Shown here piece by piece: positions 8,898 to 17,581 of a DNA stretch of 64,000 bases. The notes beneath the pieces are model-generated. The model saw only the letters and a list, made by a program, of their open reading frames with translations. It did not search any database and was not told the origin of the DNA. Position 1 is the first letter of the stretch. Each line of letters starts with the position of its first letter. Both the position numbers and the translations under genes were made by a program. The stretch comes from Stenotrophomonas maltophilia R551-3 (GTDB lineage Bacteria > Pseudomonadota > Gammaproteobacteria > Xanthomonadales > Xanthomonadaceae), in NCBI RefSeq assembly GCF_000020665.1, contig NC_011071.1, positions 4,268,501-4,332,500 of the forward strand. The letters run 5' to 3'.

Positions 8898-8928
8898 GTA
8901 GTGGCCGCCGGGCATGGCCCGGCGCTAC
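8898..8928. repeat. Single GTAG (SMAG) palindrome
   Basis: GTAG at 8898 and CTAC at 8925-8928 enclose the palindrome GCCGGGC ATG GCCCGGC. It sits just upstream of the VOC gene, within its possible leader or promoter. Confidence 0.75.
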
Positions 8929-8955
8929 AGTGGGTTCGTCCACGGAGGATCGATC

Positions 8956-9627
8956 ATGCGTCTGCTGCACCTCACTCTGCCGGTATCCGATGTCGGTACC
9001 GTGGCCAGCTACTTCCGCGATGTACTGCAGCAGCGCGTGGTCGGCAATCATGTGCACATCGGCTGGAGCACGATCGAACTGCAGCCGGCCGGTGATCATC
9101 CGGTCGGTGGCGTGCACCTGGCCTTCAACGTACCGGACAACCGCTTCAGCGAGGCGATGACCTGGCTGCGCGAACGTACACCCCTGCAGCGCAACCCGGA
9201 AGGGTTGGACTACTTCGCGCTGGAAAGCAGCTGGCAGTCGCAGTCCGTTTACTTCACCGGTCCCGACGGCCTGATCCTGGAACTGATCGGCCGCCGCCGC
9301 TTGCCGGCCAGCGCGCGCGAAGGCGCGTTCCATGGCAGCGAGCTGACCTGCCTGAGCGAAGTCGGCCTGCCCAGCCACGACGTCGACACCGTGCGGGCAC
9401 AATCACAACAGCGTTTCGGCCTGCAACCGATCAGTACGCCCTCGCCGCAGTTCGCGCCGATGGGCGACGACGAGGGCCTGCTGATCGTGGTCGCTGCCGA
9501 TCGCCGCTGGTTCCCCGAACAGAAGGACCTGCCCAATGCACAGGGCCTGCAGCTGCGGGTGGGGGATGTCGCCGGCATCGGCGAACTCTGCGACGACGCA
9601 CTGGGCTGGCGCGTTGCCTCGACCTGA
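8956..9627 (+). CDS. VOC-superfamily (glyoxalase/bleomycin resistance-type) protein
   Basis: A 223-residue protein of the vicinal oxygen chelate fold, apparently with two beta-alpha-beta-beta-beta modules. The first half contains RLLHLTLPVSDVGTVASYFR and YFTGPDGLILELIGR, the classic VOC beginning and end. The second half (ELTCLSEVGLPSHDVDTVRAQ) starts a weaker repeat. The ATG at 8956 is chosen because GGAGGA at 8944-8949 is well placed. An upstream in-frame start at 8914 would run through the GTAG repeat. Metal ligands are plausible (His in the LLHLTLP strand, Glu in LILELIG), but substrate and activity cannot be told. Confidence 0.82.
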   Translation: MRLLHLTLPVSDVGTVASYFRDVLQQRVVGNHVHIGWSTIELQPAGDHPVGGVHLAFNVPDNRFSEAMTWLRERTPLQRNPEGLDYFALESSWQSQSVYFTGPDGLILELIGRRRLPASAREGAFHGSELTCLSEVGLPSHDVDTVRAQSQQRFGLQPISTPSPQFAPMGDDEGLLIVVAADRRWFPEQKDLPNAQGLQLRVGDVAGIGELCDDALGWRVAST

Positions 9628-9652
9628 GGCGACGCGCCAAGCGTGACGCGCG

Positions 9653-11500
9653 CTACTGCATGCGCGCGCCCTGCCCTGCCTCGATCTGCGCATGCAGCGC
9701 CTGCAGCTGCGCCGCCGTCTGGTTGAACACCTGCAGATCGGCATCCACCAGGGCCGCCCAGTCAGGTGCGTGCCCCAGCAGTTGCGCCACCTGCTCGTTC
9801 GGCGCGCGGTCGAAGCCCTCGCCAAGCACGGCAAGATAGCGCTCACGGAACCCTTCGGGGTCGCGCTGGTCCTGCACATACAGCTGCACGGCCAGCAGCC
9901 CCGCATACAGGTAGTTCACCAGATAGTTCGGGTCTTCATACATCAGGCGCTTGCCGATCCAGCTGTTGCGCAGCTGCGGATAGCGCTCCGGTTGCTGGCC
10001 GAAACGCGCCAGCACCTGGCCGGTCAGCGCGTCCAGGTCATCGGCGGTGCCCAACGTGCCCGCGGCCACGCCCCGATAGATCGACTGCTCCAGCTGCGCT
10101 TCCTCGGAAGAGGTGAACAGCTGCAGCACCATGTCGTCCAGCAGCGACTTCAGGTAATAAGCTTTGGCACGCGGATCCTGTGCCTGCTGGTAAAGCTGGT
10201 CGCGGAAGCGCAGCTCGTTGTAGATCGCGAACGCCTCGGTCAGCCACTGGCTGCCATTGCGCTGCAGCGGCGACGCATGACCGCGCTGCATCCATTCACC
10301 ATGCACGGCGTGACCGGCTTCATGTGCGATCTCGACATCGCTTTCCAGATCACCGCTACGCACGCCAACGAACAACAGCGCCGGCACACCGGGAGCGCTC
10401 ACCGAGAACGCGTCCTGGCTGCGGTCACCGCGTTCGGTGGCCAGATCCATGCGCTGGTTGGCCGGATCGAGCAGCGCGCGCAGTTCGGCGACGTACGCAG
10501 GCCCCAGATGCTGCATGGCATCGGCGGCGTTGTCGCGCAGCTGCACCAGCGTCAGCACCGGTGGCGTGTATCCCGCATCGGGCAGCGTGGTGTCCCAGAC
10601 CTGCGGCGCGTCGATGCCGGATCGCGCAGCGTGGTGCAGCAGCATGTCCTGATAAGCACGACGGTCGCCGGCGTGCTGTTCGATCGCTACCAGCGTTGCA
10701 TCCACTGCGGCGGTATCCAGGCCCATGCGCTGGTAGCCACGTGCCGGCGCCGAACCATCGCCCTGCAGGCGTGCGGCGGCATCGTTCACCTGCACCAGCC
10801 CCAACAGCACCGAGGCCATCGGCTCACGGCGCGACTGCAGCCCCTGCCAGTAGCCCTTCCACCCCGCTTCGCGCAAGGCGCGATCCGGCTGCAGGGCCAA
10901 TGCCCGCTTGTCGTGCCCGGTGTCCCAGCGCCGACCATCACGCTCGATCTGCGGGTACTCGGCACTGCGCAGGATCTGCCCACGCAGGCGCGCGAAACCA
11001 TCCAACGCCGGATCGGCCAACGCGTCCACGGCCTCGTCCAGCACAGCGTTGGCCGGGGTGGCAGCCTCCTTCAGCGCCCGTGTGCGCAGGAAGCCATACG
11101 GTGCTGCCCACGCCGCATCTGCAGGCGCCTCGCGCAGGGCGGCACGACCACTGCGGGCGATGCGGCTGCACAGCCCCATTGCCTGCTCCATCGCCTGTGC
11201 CGGGCGAAGATCGCGCGCGTTGCGGGCGGACTGCAGATGCAGGTAGCCGAGATGACGCAGGCATTGCGCCTCCAGTGCCTCGGCCTGCTGGAAGCGTTCT
11301 GCCGGTGCAAGATTGGACGCCTGCTGCAGGGCTTCAACACGCTTGCCCAGCGCTTCACGCGTAGCCTGTTCGGCGGTGGCGTTGGCGAAGTAGGCGCGGT
11401 CATCGGCATGCACCGACTGTGCCTGGACGCCGCTGAAGGGGGCCATCGCCAATACAGCGACGACGGCGGTGGTGGTGGCGTGCTTCCTGAAAGCCTGCAT
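9653..11500 (-). CDS. Secreted M3-type zinc metallopeptidase (oligoendopeptidase-like)
   Basis: A 615-residue protein with a signal peptide (cleavage after VQAQ, about residue 28). The zinc site HEAGH is at residues 393-397, and the third ligand glutamate is in WLTEAF at residue 422, which is the spacing of the M3/thimet family. It is therefore likely to be a periplasmic or secreted oligopeptidase. The N-terminal 250 residues are helical and match the family lid region only loosely. ATG 11500 has GGGAGA seven bases upstream. It converges with the VOC gene, with no operon partners. Confidence 0.85.
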   Translation of the reverse strand: MQAFRKHATTTAVVAVLAMAPFSGVQAQSVHADDRAYFANATAEQATREALGKRVEALQQASNLAPAERFQQAEALEAQCLRHLGYLHLQSARNARDLRPAQAMEQAMGLCSRIARSGRAALREAPADAAWAAPYGFLRTRALKEAATPANAVLDEAVDALADPALDGFARLRGQILRSAEYPQIERDGRRWDTGHDKRALALQPDRALREAGWKGYWQGLQSRREPMASVLLGLVQVNDAAARLQGDGSAPARGYQRMGLDTAAVDATLVAIEQHAGDRRAYQDMLLHHAARSGIDAPQVWDTTLPDAGYTPPVLTLVQLRDNAADAMQHLGPAYVAELRALLDPANQRMDLATERGDRSQDAFSVSAPGVPALLFVGVRSGDLESDVEIAHEAGHAVHGEWMQRGHASPLQRNGSQWLTEAFAIYNELRFRDQLYQQAQDPRAKAYYLKSLLDDMVLQLFTSSEEAQLEQSIYRGVAAGTLGTADDLDALTGQVLARFGQQPERYPQLRNSWIGKRLMYEDPNYLVNYLYAGLLAVQLYVQDQRDPEGFRERYLAVLGEGFDRAPNEQVAQLLGHAPDWAALVDADLQVFNQTAAQLQALHAQIEAGQGARMQ

Positions 11501-11573
11501 CGGCGTCTCCCTGCCTGGACCAGGCCTCGAGCCTAGCAGCCGCTGCCCCGCCGTGCCTGTGCCGGATCAGGCT

Positions 11574-12086
11574 TCAGATCGACTCGTCCTCACGTTTGAC
11601 CAGCAGCCAGCAGGGCGACTGCGCGAAGGTGTAGGTCTGCTGGTCGCTGCTGTCCGGCGTGCGGATCTGCACCTGGCGTTGCCCGTCAGCCAGCGTGCTG
11701 ATCTGCATTTCGCGGCCCTGCCCGGCCAAGGCGGCGGGATCGGGCATCACCGGCCACTCGACATCGGCCCGCGCCAACCGGCTTTCCACCTTGCGCGGCT
11801 CCGGCTCGGCCTCGGCATCGATGTAGCTGTCCAGCAGCGGATCGGCGGTGGCCTTTTCCTGCAGGGTGATCTCGTTGCCGAAGTGCTTGAGGAACGCATC
11901 GAATTCCGGGTAGGGGCATTCACTGCTGGCAGGTACCGATGCGGGTTGGACCGCTGCCGCCGTGGACGACGGCGCGGGAGGTGCAGGTGCGGTTTCCGTG
12001 GGCGTCGATTGCGGAGCAGGTCTGCAGGCGACCAACGCTACGCCAACGGCGAGCACCAGCAGTGCCTGGAAGCGATATCGACGCAT
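11574..12086 (-). CDS. Lipoprotein of unknown function
   Basis: A 170-residue protein starting at ATG 12086, which has AGGA seven bases upstream. A lipobox (ALVAC) at about residue 21 is followed by a Pro/Thr/Ala-rich linker and a globular domain with two cysteines (SSECPYPEF and QSPCWLLVKRE) that could form a disulfide. I do not recognise the domain. It is divergent from the papain-fold protein at 12169, with only 82 bases between the starts, so the two share a regulatory region. Confidence 0.75.
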   Translation of the reverse strand: MRRYRFQALLVLAVGVALVACRPAPQSTPTETAPAPPAPSSTAAAVQPASVPASSECPYPEFDAFLKHFGNEITLQEKATADPLLDSYIDAEAEPEPRKVESRLARADVEWPVMPDPAALAGQGREMQISTLADGQRQVQIRTPDSSDQQTYTFAQSPCWLLVKREDESI

Positions 12087-12168
12087 GGGCTCATCCTGAA
12101 TCCGTTTCAGTCGCCCCATGCTACCGCGCGTCCTACAATTCCGGCATTCCGCCTGTCCGAGACGCCCC

Positions 12169-12786
12169 ATGCACCGCCTCCTGCTCCTGATCGGCCTGCT
12201 GCTGCCCGCGACGGTGGCGATGGCCGTCGATGTCCGCCAAGGCGATCTGCTGTTCGTCACCGCCGGCCACAGCGGCCTCAGCGCCGCCATCGACGATGCC
12301 ACCGGCAAGCAGGGCGCGCCCAGCTTCGATCACGTCGCGCTTGTCGCTTCCGCGCCGAAGGGCTGGGAGGTATTGCATGCCGACGAGAAGGGATCGCGGC
12401 GGCAATCGCTGTCCGAGTTCCGCCAGGACGCGAGAGCAAAGCAGCGGCAGATCGTGGTCTATCGCCTGCGCGCACCGCAGCAGGCGGCAATCAAGGATGC
12501 AATCGCCACCGCGCGCACGATGCTCGGCAAGCCGTACAACACGTCGTATGTGTTGAACGATGACAGCTACTACTGCTCGGACTTCATCGAACGTGCGTTC
12601 CGTGCGCACCACGTGTTTGCGCTGCAGCCGATGAACTTCCGCAACCCGCAGACCGGGGAGATTTCCCAGCACTGGATTGACCTGTATCGCGGCATGGGAA
12701 TGGAGGTGCCGCAGGATCAGCCCGGCAGCAATCCCAACGACATGTCGGCGGCACCGGTGTTGCAGCGCATTGGCGTGCTGGAATAA
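12169..12786 (+). CDS. YiiX/YebB-like NlpC/P60 papain-fold hydrolase, exported
   Basis: A 205-residue protein with an N-terminal signal peptide (MHRLLLLIGLLLPATVAMA). The domain begins with VRQGDLLFV and has the catalytic histidine in FDHVALV and the catalytic cysteine in YYCSDFIERAF. This circularly permuted order (His before Cys) is that of the YiiX/LRAT-like branch of the NlpC/P60 superfamily. Such enzymes cleave amide or thioester bonds, possibly in cell wall peptides or lipids. The start at 12169 removes a non-homologous upstream extension. A strong hairpin follows the stop. Confidence 0.82.
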   Translation: MHRLLLLIGLLLPATVAMAVDVRQGDLLFVTAGHSGLSAAIDDATGKQGAPSFDHVALVASAPKGWEVLHADEKGSRRQSLSEFRQDARAKQRQIVVYRLRAPQQAAIKDAIATARTMLGKPYNTSYVLNDDSYYCSDFIERAFRAHHVFALQPMNFRNPQTGEISQHWIDLYRGMGMEVPQDQPGSNPNDMSAAPVLQRIGVLE

Positions 12787-12788
12787 GC

Positions 12789-12813
12789 GAAGCCCCGCAC
12801 GTGGCGGGGCTTC
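12789..12813. terminator. Terminator-like hairpin
   Basis: A perfect 10-bp stem GAAGCCCCGC/GCGGGGCTTC with loop ACGTG, beginning two bases after the papain-fold gene. No long T-run follows, but it lies between convergent genes and can serve both strands. Confidence 0.65.
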
Positions 12814-12840
12814 ACCGGTCACTCCGCATGCACGGCGCAA

Positions 12841-13002
12841 TCATTCTTCTTCGTCGTTGCCGCCCTGCTGCTGGTTCTGGTTGCGCTTCTGCTGTTCCTG
12901 CTGCTGTTGCTGCTGCTGGTCACGGCCACGACCCTGCTGCTGATCCTGCTGGTTCTGCTGGCCCTGTTGCTTCTGGTTCGGGTTCTGGTTCTGCTGTGCC
13001 AT
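12841..13002 (-). CDS. 53-residue Gln/Asn-rich low-complexity protein
   Basis: A short gene starting at ATG 13002 with GGAG eight bases upstream and ending in an acidic tail (GGNDEEE). More than half of the residues are Gln or Asn, with a run of seven Gln and a few Arg and Lys. There is no signal peptide and no recognisable domain. Its proper ribosome site, start and stop, and its position before a convergent hairpin make it a believable gene rather than a chance frame. The composition suggests a disordered, highly soluble or stress-related protein, which is inference only. Confidence 0.65.
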   Translation of the reverse strand: MAQQNQNPNQKQQGQQNQQDQQQGRGRDQQQQQQQEQQKRNQNQQQGGNDEEE

Positions 13003-13235
13003 GTCCGATCTCCAAAGCCACTCGCGGAATGCGGTGGACGTGGCCATCGTCTGCAGCGAATGGTTAATCACGCGTGGGTGGGCGGCTACATCTGTGTGTA
13101 CGCCTGTGAATGAACGCGCAGAAGCCCTTGTGGCACAAGCGGCTGAAGGATTCATGCGGGTTCGGCATGTGTTCATGCCATCGTCGACGGTGCGCGCATT
13201 CATGGCGTTCGCAGCCGGAAACACGCGCTGAACGA

Positions 13236-13269
13236 GGCTGGCTTCCCGACCCGCGCAGGGAAGCCAGCC
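13236..13269 (-). terminator. Strong hairpin terminator downstream of atoE
   Basis: A perfect 12-bp stem GGCTGGCTTCCC/GGGAAGCCAGCC with a 10-base loop, located seven bases past the atoE stop on the minus strand. Confidence 0.75.
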
Positions 13270-13275
13270 CTGCAT

Positions 13276-14700
13276 TCAGGGCATCACCGGCGGCACATAG
13301 GCCAGGGTCATGCCCAGCAGCCACAGCAGGCCCAGCACCAGCGGGATGTGCACCAGCAGCTGGATGAAGGTGAAGCCGACGATGTCGCGCGCCTTCAGGC
13401 CCAGCACGCCCAGCAATGGCAGCATCCAGAACGGGTTGATCAGGTTCGGTAGCGCTTCGGCCGCGTTGTAGACCTGCACCGCCCAGCCCAGGTGTGCCTT
13501 CAGTTCGTTGGCGGCCTGCATCACGTACGGCGCTTCGATGATCCACTTGCCGCCACCGGAGGGCACGAAGAAGCCCAGCACCGCCGAGTAGACGCCCATC
13601 ACCAGCGCGAACGTATCGGTGCTGGCTACGTGCACGAACAGGCTCGACAGCCGGTGCGCCAGCGTCTGTCCATCGCCGCCGGCAGCGTGGGTGAGAATCA
13701 TCGCGATACCCCCGTACAGCGGGAACTGGATCAGCACACCGGTGGTGCTCGGTACCGCCTTGGCGACCGCGTTGAGGAAGCTGCGCGGCCGCCAATGCAG
13801 CAGCAGGCCCAGCGAAATGAACAGGAAGTTGTAGGTGTTGAGGTTGGCGATGGCCGTGACCAGCGGCTTGTTGGCGAACTCGTTGAACAGCCAGCCGAAC
13901 GCCAGCAGTGAGAGCAGCACGGTCAGCAGCGGGCTGTATTCCAGCCATTCGCCCGGGCGCGTGCGGCGCTGCAGTGGTTCCGGCTCGGCCTGCGCGGCGC
14001 CGGGGAAGTCTTCAGCGGTGCGCGCACTGCCGGCCGCCGGCGCGGTCAGCCAGGCGATCAACAGCGAGACCAGGATCAACACCGCGGTCAGTGCGATCGA
14101 CTGCCACAGGAAAATGGTTTCGGTGAACGGCAGGACGCCGGTGATCTCGACCAGCCCCGGCGGCATGCTGGCCGGGTTGGCCTGCAGCTGCGCGGCCGAC
14201 GAGCTCAATCCCATCGCCCACACCGCACCCAGACCGAGATACGCCGAGGCACCAGCCGCGCGGTAGTCCATGCGCAGCTCGGTACGGCGGGCCAGCGCGC
14301 GCACCAGCAGGCCGCCGAACACCAGCGAGAAGCCCCAGCTGAGCAGCGAGGCCAGCATGCTGACCAGGCCCACGTACACCACCGCACCACGGCCGGTACG
14401 CGGCACCCGGGCCAGGAAATCGATGAAGCGTGCGACCACCGGTGCAGTGGCCACGGCATAGCCACCGATGACCACGAAGGCCATCTGCATGGTGAAGGGA
14501 ATCAGGCTCCAGAAGCCATCACCGAAGGCGCTGGCGGTGGCCTGCGGGGTCGAGCCGAAGCCCATCGCGGCCAGCGCGACGATGACCACGCCCAGCACCG
14601 CAAACACGTACGCATCGGGGAACCACTTTTCCGCCCAGGCGGCCGAGCGCAGCGCAGCGCGCGCCATCCAGCCGTCCTGTACTGCTGCCGTCGAGGCCAT
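13276..14700 (-). CDS. atoE: Short-chain fatty acid transporter, AtoE family
   Basis: A 474-residue inner-membrane protein with about twelve hydrophobic segments, all consistent with the AtoE/short-chain fatty acid (acetoacetate/butyrate) transporter family. Characteristic stretches are the N-terminal EKWFPDAYVFAVL, SWGFSLVFGGLLVRALAR and GFFVPSGGGKWIIEAPYV. The length equals that of E. coli AtoE within a few tens of residues. ATG 14700 is preceded by GGGAGGG at six bases. No ato catabolic genes are adjacent here, so the physiological substrate could be any short-chain acid. A strong hairpin terminates the gene. Confidence 0.9.
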   Translation of the reverse strand: MASTAAVQDGWMARAALRSAAWAEKWFPDAYVFAVLGVVIVALAAMGFGSTPQATASAFGDGFWSLIPFTMQMAFVVIGGYAVATAPVVARFIDFLARVPRTGRGAVVYVGLVSMLASLLSWGFSLVFGGLLVRALARRTELRMDYRAAGASAYLGLGAVWAMGLSSSAAQLQANPASMPPGLVEITGVLPFTETIFLWQSIALTAVLILVSLLIAWLTAPAAGSARTAEDFPGAAQAEPEPLQRRTRPGEWLEYSPLLTVLLSLLAFGWLFNEFANKPLVTAIANLNTYNFLFISLGLLLHWRPRSFLNAVAKAVPSTTGVLIQFPLYGGIAMILTHAAGGDGQTLAHRLSSLFVHVASTDTFALVMGVYSAVLGFFVPSGGGKWIIEAPYVMQAANELKAHLGWAVQVYNAAEALPNLINPFWMLPLLGVLGLKARDIVGFTFIQLLVHIPLVLGLLWLLGMTLAYVPPVMP

Positions 14701-14770
14701 CGCCTACCCTCCCAGGTTCGATGGATCGATTCTGGGCGGTGAGGTGCAGGCTGTCAGCCACCTATTGGTC

Positions 14771-15163
14771 GTAGGTGGCGGAATGGTAGTGCCGGCCGCT
14801 GGCCGGCAACCTCGGGACCGCATGCGGCTGCAGCCGGCCAGCGGCCGGCTCTACCAGATCCAAGGATCGTCGTAGGTGGCGGAGGCTGGTAGTGCCGGCT
14901 GCTGGCCGGCAACCGCGGGATCGCATGCGGGTGCAGCCGGCCAGCGGCCGGCTCTACCAAACTCAAGGATCGTCGTAGGTGGCGGAGGCTGGTAGTGCCG
15001 GCCGCTGGCCGGCAACCTCGGGACCGCATACGGGTGCAGCCGGCCAGCGGCCGGCTCTACCAAACTCAAGGATCGTCGTAGGTGGCGGAGGCTGGTAGTG
15101 CCGGCCGCTGGCCGGCAACCTCGGGACCGCATGCGGCTGCAGCCGGCCAGCGGCCGGCTCTAC
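14771..15163. repeat. Four tandem 103-bp units, each containing a SMAG (GTAG) repeat dimer
   Basis: GTAG...CTAC elements run 14786-14854, 14889-14957, 14992-15060 and 15095-15163, with GTAG starts exactly 103 bases apart. Each element is two inverted palindromes (GCCGGCCGCTGGCCGGC and its relative) joined by about 20 bases. The 34-base spacer, containing GGATCGTCGTAGGTGGCGG, is repeated as well. Only a few positions differ between units. This fills the stretch between atoE and ubiA; no gene is supported there. Confidence 0.92.
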
Positions 15164-15175
15164 CTCACCCTGGGC

Positions 15176-16069
15176 TCAGCGCAGCGCGAGGTCCACGGCG
15201 ATGCCGGCGAACAGCGCGGCACCCACCCAGTTGTTGTGCAGGAACGCCTTGAAGCACGGGCCGCGCTCGCGGTTGCGGCAGATCCAGAACTCGTACACCA
15301 CCAGTGCGGTGGCCACGGCCACGCCCACCAGGTAATAGCCACCCAGCCCGCCGCGCACGCCGACCAGCGCCATGGTCGCCAGGAACAGCGCGTACAGCAC
15401 GCCCTGGATGACCAGGTCGAGATCACCGAACAGGATCGCGGTGGAATGCGAGCCCATCTTCAGATCGTCCTCGCGGTCGACCATGGCGTACCAGGTGTCG
15501 TAGGCGGTGGACCACAGGATGTTGCCGGCATACAGCAGCCAGCCCAGCAGCGGCACCTCGCCCTGCACGGCGGCGAACGCCATCGGGATGCCCCAGCCGA
15601 ACGACATGCCCAGGTAGACCTGCGGCAGATGGGTGTAGCGCTTCAGGTACGGGTAGCTGGCGGCCAGGAACACACCGATGAAGCTGAGGCCAATGGTCAG
15701 CCCGTTCAGGGTCAGCACCAGGCCGAACGCCACCAGCATCAGCACGGCGAACAACGCCAGCGCAGCGCGGCCACTGATCGCACCGGTGGCCAGCGGGCGC
15801 GCCTTGGTGCGCTCCACGTGCGGATCCAGCCAGCGGTCGGCGTAGTCATTGATGACGCAACCGGCCGAGCGGGTCAGCCACACGCCGGCGGTGAACACGA
15901 ACAGCGTCCACAGCGGCGGCATGCCGCCCGCAGCCAGCCACAACGCCCACCAGGTGGGCCACAGCAGCAGCAGCGTGCCGATCGGGCGATCAGCGCGCAT
16001 CAGACTCCAGTAATGCCGCCAACGCGGCGTCGCCGGCGACTGCGGCGAAGTGAGGGGGGTATCAGCCAT
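15176..16069 (-). CDS. ubiA: 4-hydroxybenzoate octaprenyltransferase
   Basis: A 297-residue membrane prenyltransferase of ubiquinone synthesis that attaches the polyprenyl chain to 4-hydroxybenzoate. Both aspartate-rich motifs are present: [15 protein letters not shown] (first) and [16 protein letters not shown] (second), with multiple membrane helices. Start 16069 ([10 protein letters not shown]) gives the usual family length and has AGGAG about twelve bases upstream. A start at 16111 would add an odd 14-residue extension without a ribosome site. The gene ends 12 bases from the SMAG array. Confidence 0.95.
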   Translation of the reverse strand: MADTPLTSPQSPATPRWRHYWSLMRADRPIGTLLLLWPTWWALWLAAGGMPPLWTLFVFTAGVWLTRSAGCVINDYADRWLDPHVERTKARPLATGAISGRAALALFAVLMLVAFGLVLTLNGLTIGLSFIGVFLAASYPYLKRYTHLPQVYLGMSFGWGIPMAFAAVQGEVPLLGWLLYAGNILWSTAYDTWYAMVDREDDLKMGSHSTAILFGDLDLVIQGVLYALFLATMALVGVRGGLGGYYLVGVAVATALVVYEFWICRNRERGPCFKAFLHNNWVGAALFAGIAVDLALR

Positions 16070-16218
16070 GGCGATAGGATACTCCTGCCCCTCTGGCAGG
16101 GCTTTGCCCATGGGGGGAGATTTGTTCGGCGAAACTGGATAGAATGCCGGTCCCGCACCGCTTCATGGCGCTGCGATGCCCGCTCCGGCACTGGTCGGTG
16201 GCGCGGCGGTTCTACAAC

Positions 16219-16295
16219 GCGCCCGTAGCTCAGCCGGATAGAGTAGTGGCTTCCGAAGCCATTGGTCGGGGGTTCGAATCCCTCCGGGCGCGCCA
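16219..16295 (+). tRNA. tRNA-Arg (anticodon CCG)
   Basis: A complete cloverleaf: acceptor stem GCGCCCG (16219-16225) with CGGGCGC (16285-16291), discriminator G, and encoded CCA at 16293-16295. The anticodon stem is GTGGC/GCCAT with loop TTCCGAA, anticodon CCG at 16253-16255, and the TTCGAAT T-loop follows. TAGAAT at 16140-16145 is a possible -10 box. Clear structural match. Confidence 0.97.
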
Positions 16296-16368
16296 TCTTC
16301 CCCTCTTGTTGCCTGCACACTGCCAGCCCGCGCTGGACGATGCCGTGCGCTTCATCAACACTGCGCGC

Positions 16369-17499
16369 ATGACGCCACCGGATCTGCTGAAGCTGGCGGC
16401 AGGCGCTGCGATTCTCGGCCTGGCCGCGTTGTCCACCGGAGTGAGCTTCGGCCGCGCCCGGCGTGGCAACCACCTGCTCACCACCTTCTTCGCCTGTTTC
16501 GCCGCCGCCAACCTGTTCGGACTGGTGCTGTTGGGTGGGCAAGCCTGGCTGTCGGCCGACGCCGTGCGCTGGCTGCGGGTCATCGAGGTGCCACTGGTCT
16601 ATCTGCTGGGTCCGCTGCTGTACGGCCATGCGCGTGCGCTGCTGGCGCCGCTGCATCCGCGCGCGCAGCCGTTGCCGCTCGCGCATCTGCTGCCGGCCAT
16701 GCTCGCGTTCGTCATTTCCCTGTTGAACGCTGTTGCGCCTTTCGAGGCTTCGCCGTTGGGCCATGCCCTGTTCCGGCTCAGCTTCCATGGCTGGCTGCTG
16801 CAGGGCGTGCCCTATCTGCTGGCCACGCTGTGGCTGTCATTCCGTACGTCCTCGACCACACAGGGAACGGCCATCCAGCGCAGCGGATTGCGCGGGCTGG
16901 CAGTTGTGATGGCCAGTTGCTGGCTTGCCAGCGCGATGAACCGGTGGCCGCCGGATGCCGCTCCGCTGATGGCCAGCATCGGGCTCAGTCTGCTGACCAC
17001 GGCCGGCATGTACCTGCTGGCGTGCCGAGTGGTGCGCCAGCAACTGCGCGCGCCAGTGAGCATCGCCGCACCGGGCGTGGGGAATCTCATCCCCGCGCCC
17101 ATCGAAGACGTCGCCGTCGCACGTTACGAGCGCTCGGGCATCGACGCAGTGCAGTGCGCGGCCATCGCCAGCGCGCTGACCGCATTGATGCAGGGCGAAC
17201 GCCTGCATGAGGCCCCGGGACTCGACCTCCAGGGCTTGAGCCAGCACAGCGGCTGGTCACCCAACCAGGTCTCGCAGGCGCTCAACCAGGGTCTGGGCCA
17301 GAGCTTCTCCGAGTTCGTGACCGGCTTCCGCATCACGGCCGCGAAGTCCCTCCTCTCCGATCCGGCTGACCCACGCAGCGTGCTGGACATCGGCCTTGCC
17401 GCCGGCTTCGGCAGCAAGTCCACCTTCAACAGTGCGTTCAAGCGCGCCACCGGGCAGACACCCAGCGAGTACCGCCGCAGCCGCGCCACGTCCGGCTGA
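16369..17499 (+). CDS. AraC-family regulator with N-terminal membrane domain
   Basis: About 376 residues. The N-terminal two hundred residues contain six or seven hydrophobic segments (AAILGLAALSTGVSFG, LVYLLGPLLYGHA, LLPAMLAFVISLL, and others). The C-terminal 110 residues are an AraC helix-turn-helix pair (GLSQHSGWSPNQVSQALN, DIGLAAGFGSKSTFNSAFKRATG). This is the membrane-tethered AraC type that senses an envelope or extracellular cue. The start is uncertain: ATG 16369 follows the tRNA and has no strong ribosome site, and upstream GTG codons exist. The next gene downstream (protease-PDZ) may be its target. Confidence 0.83.
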   Translation: MTPPDLLKLAAGAAILGLAALSTGVSFGRARRGNHLLTTFFACFAAANLFGLVLLGGQAWLSADAVRWLRVIEVPLVYLLGPLLYGHARALLAPLHPRAQPLPLAHLLPAMLAFVISLLNAVAPFEASPLGHALFRLSFHGWLLQGVPYLLATLWLSFRTSSTTQGTAIQRSGLRGLAVVMASCWLASAMNRWPPDAAPLMASIGLSLLTTAGMYLLACRVVRQQLRAPVSIAAPGVGNLIPAPIEDVAVARYERSGIDAVQCAAIASALTALMQGERLHEAPGLDLQGLSQHSGWSPNQVSQALNQGLGQSFSEFVTGFRITAAKSLLSDPADPRSVLDIGLAAGFGSKSTFNSAFKRATGQTPSEYRRSRATSG

Positions 17500-17581
17500 A
17501 CGTCCAATCCTTCACGCCCGGTCGAACGACGCCCGGCGCTGCGTTGCCATCAGCGCTCGACCCGACGAAGAAGGTGATGCA

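Noticed and set aside
13001..13231. 76-residue frame on the plus strand after the Gln-rich gene
   Set aside because: No ribosome site, no motif, and it overlaps the promoter region of the Gln-rich gene.
14771..15163. CRISPR array
   Set aside because: Both repeat and spacer are repeated, the unit is 103 bases, and the repeats are GTAG palindromes. No cas genes are near.
15098..16228. Plus-strand frame opposite ubiA
   Set aside because: Begins inside the repeat array and is Gln/His-rich; ubiA on the other strand has both Asp-rich motifs.
16219..16295. tRNA-Arg as integration site of a genomic island
   Set aside because: No integrase and no repeated tRNA 3' end was seen nearby; both neighbours look native.
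16144..16368. N-terminal extension of the AraC protein through the tRNA gene
   Set aside because: The open frame runs through tRNA-Arg, which cannot be coding here. The start must be downstream near 16369.
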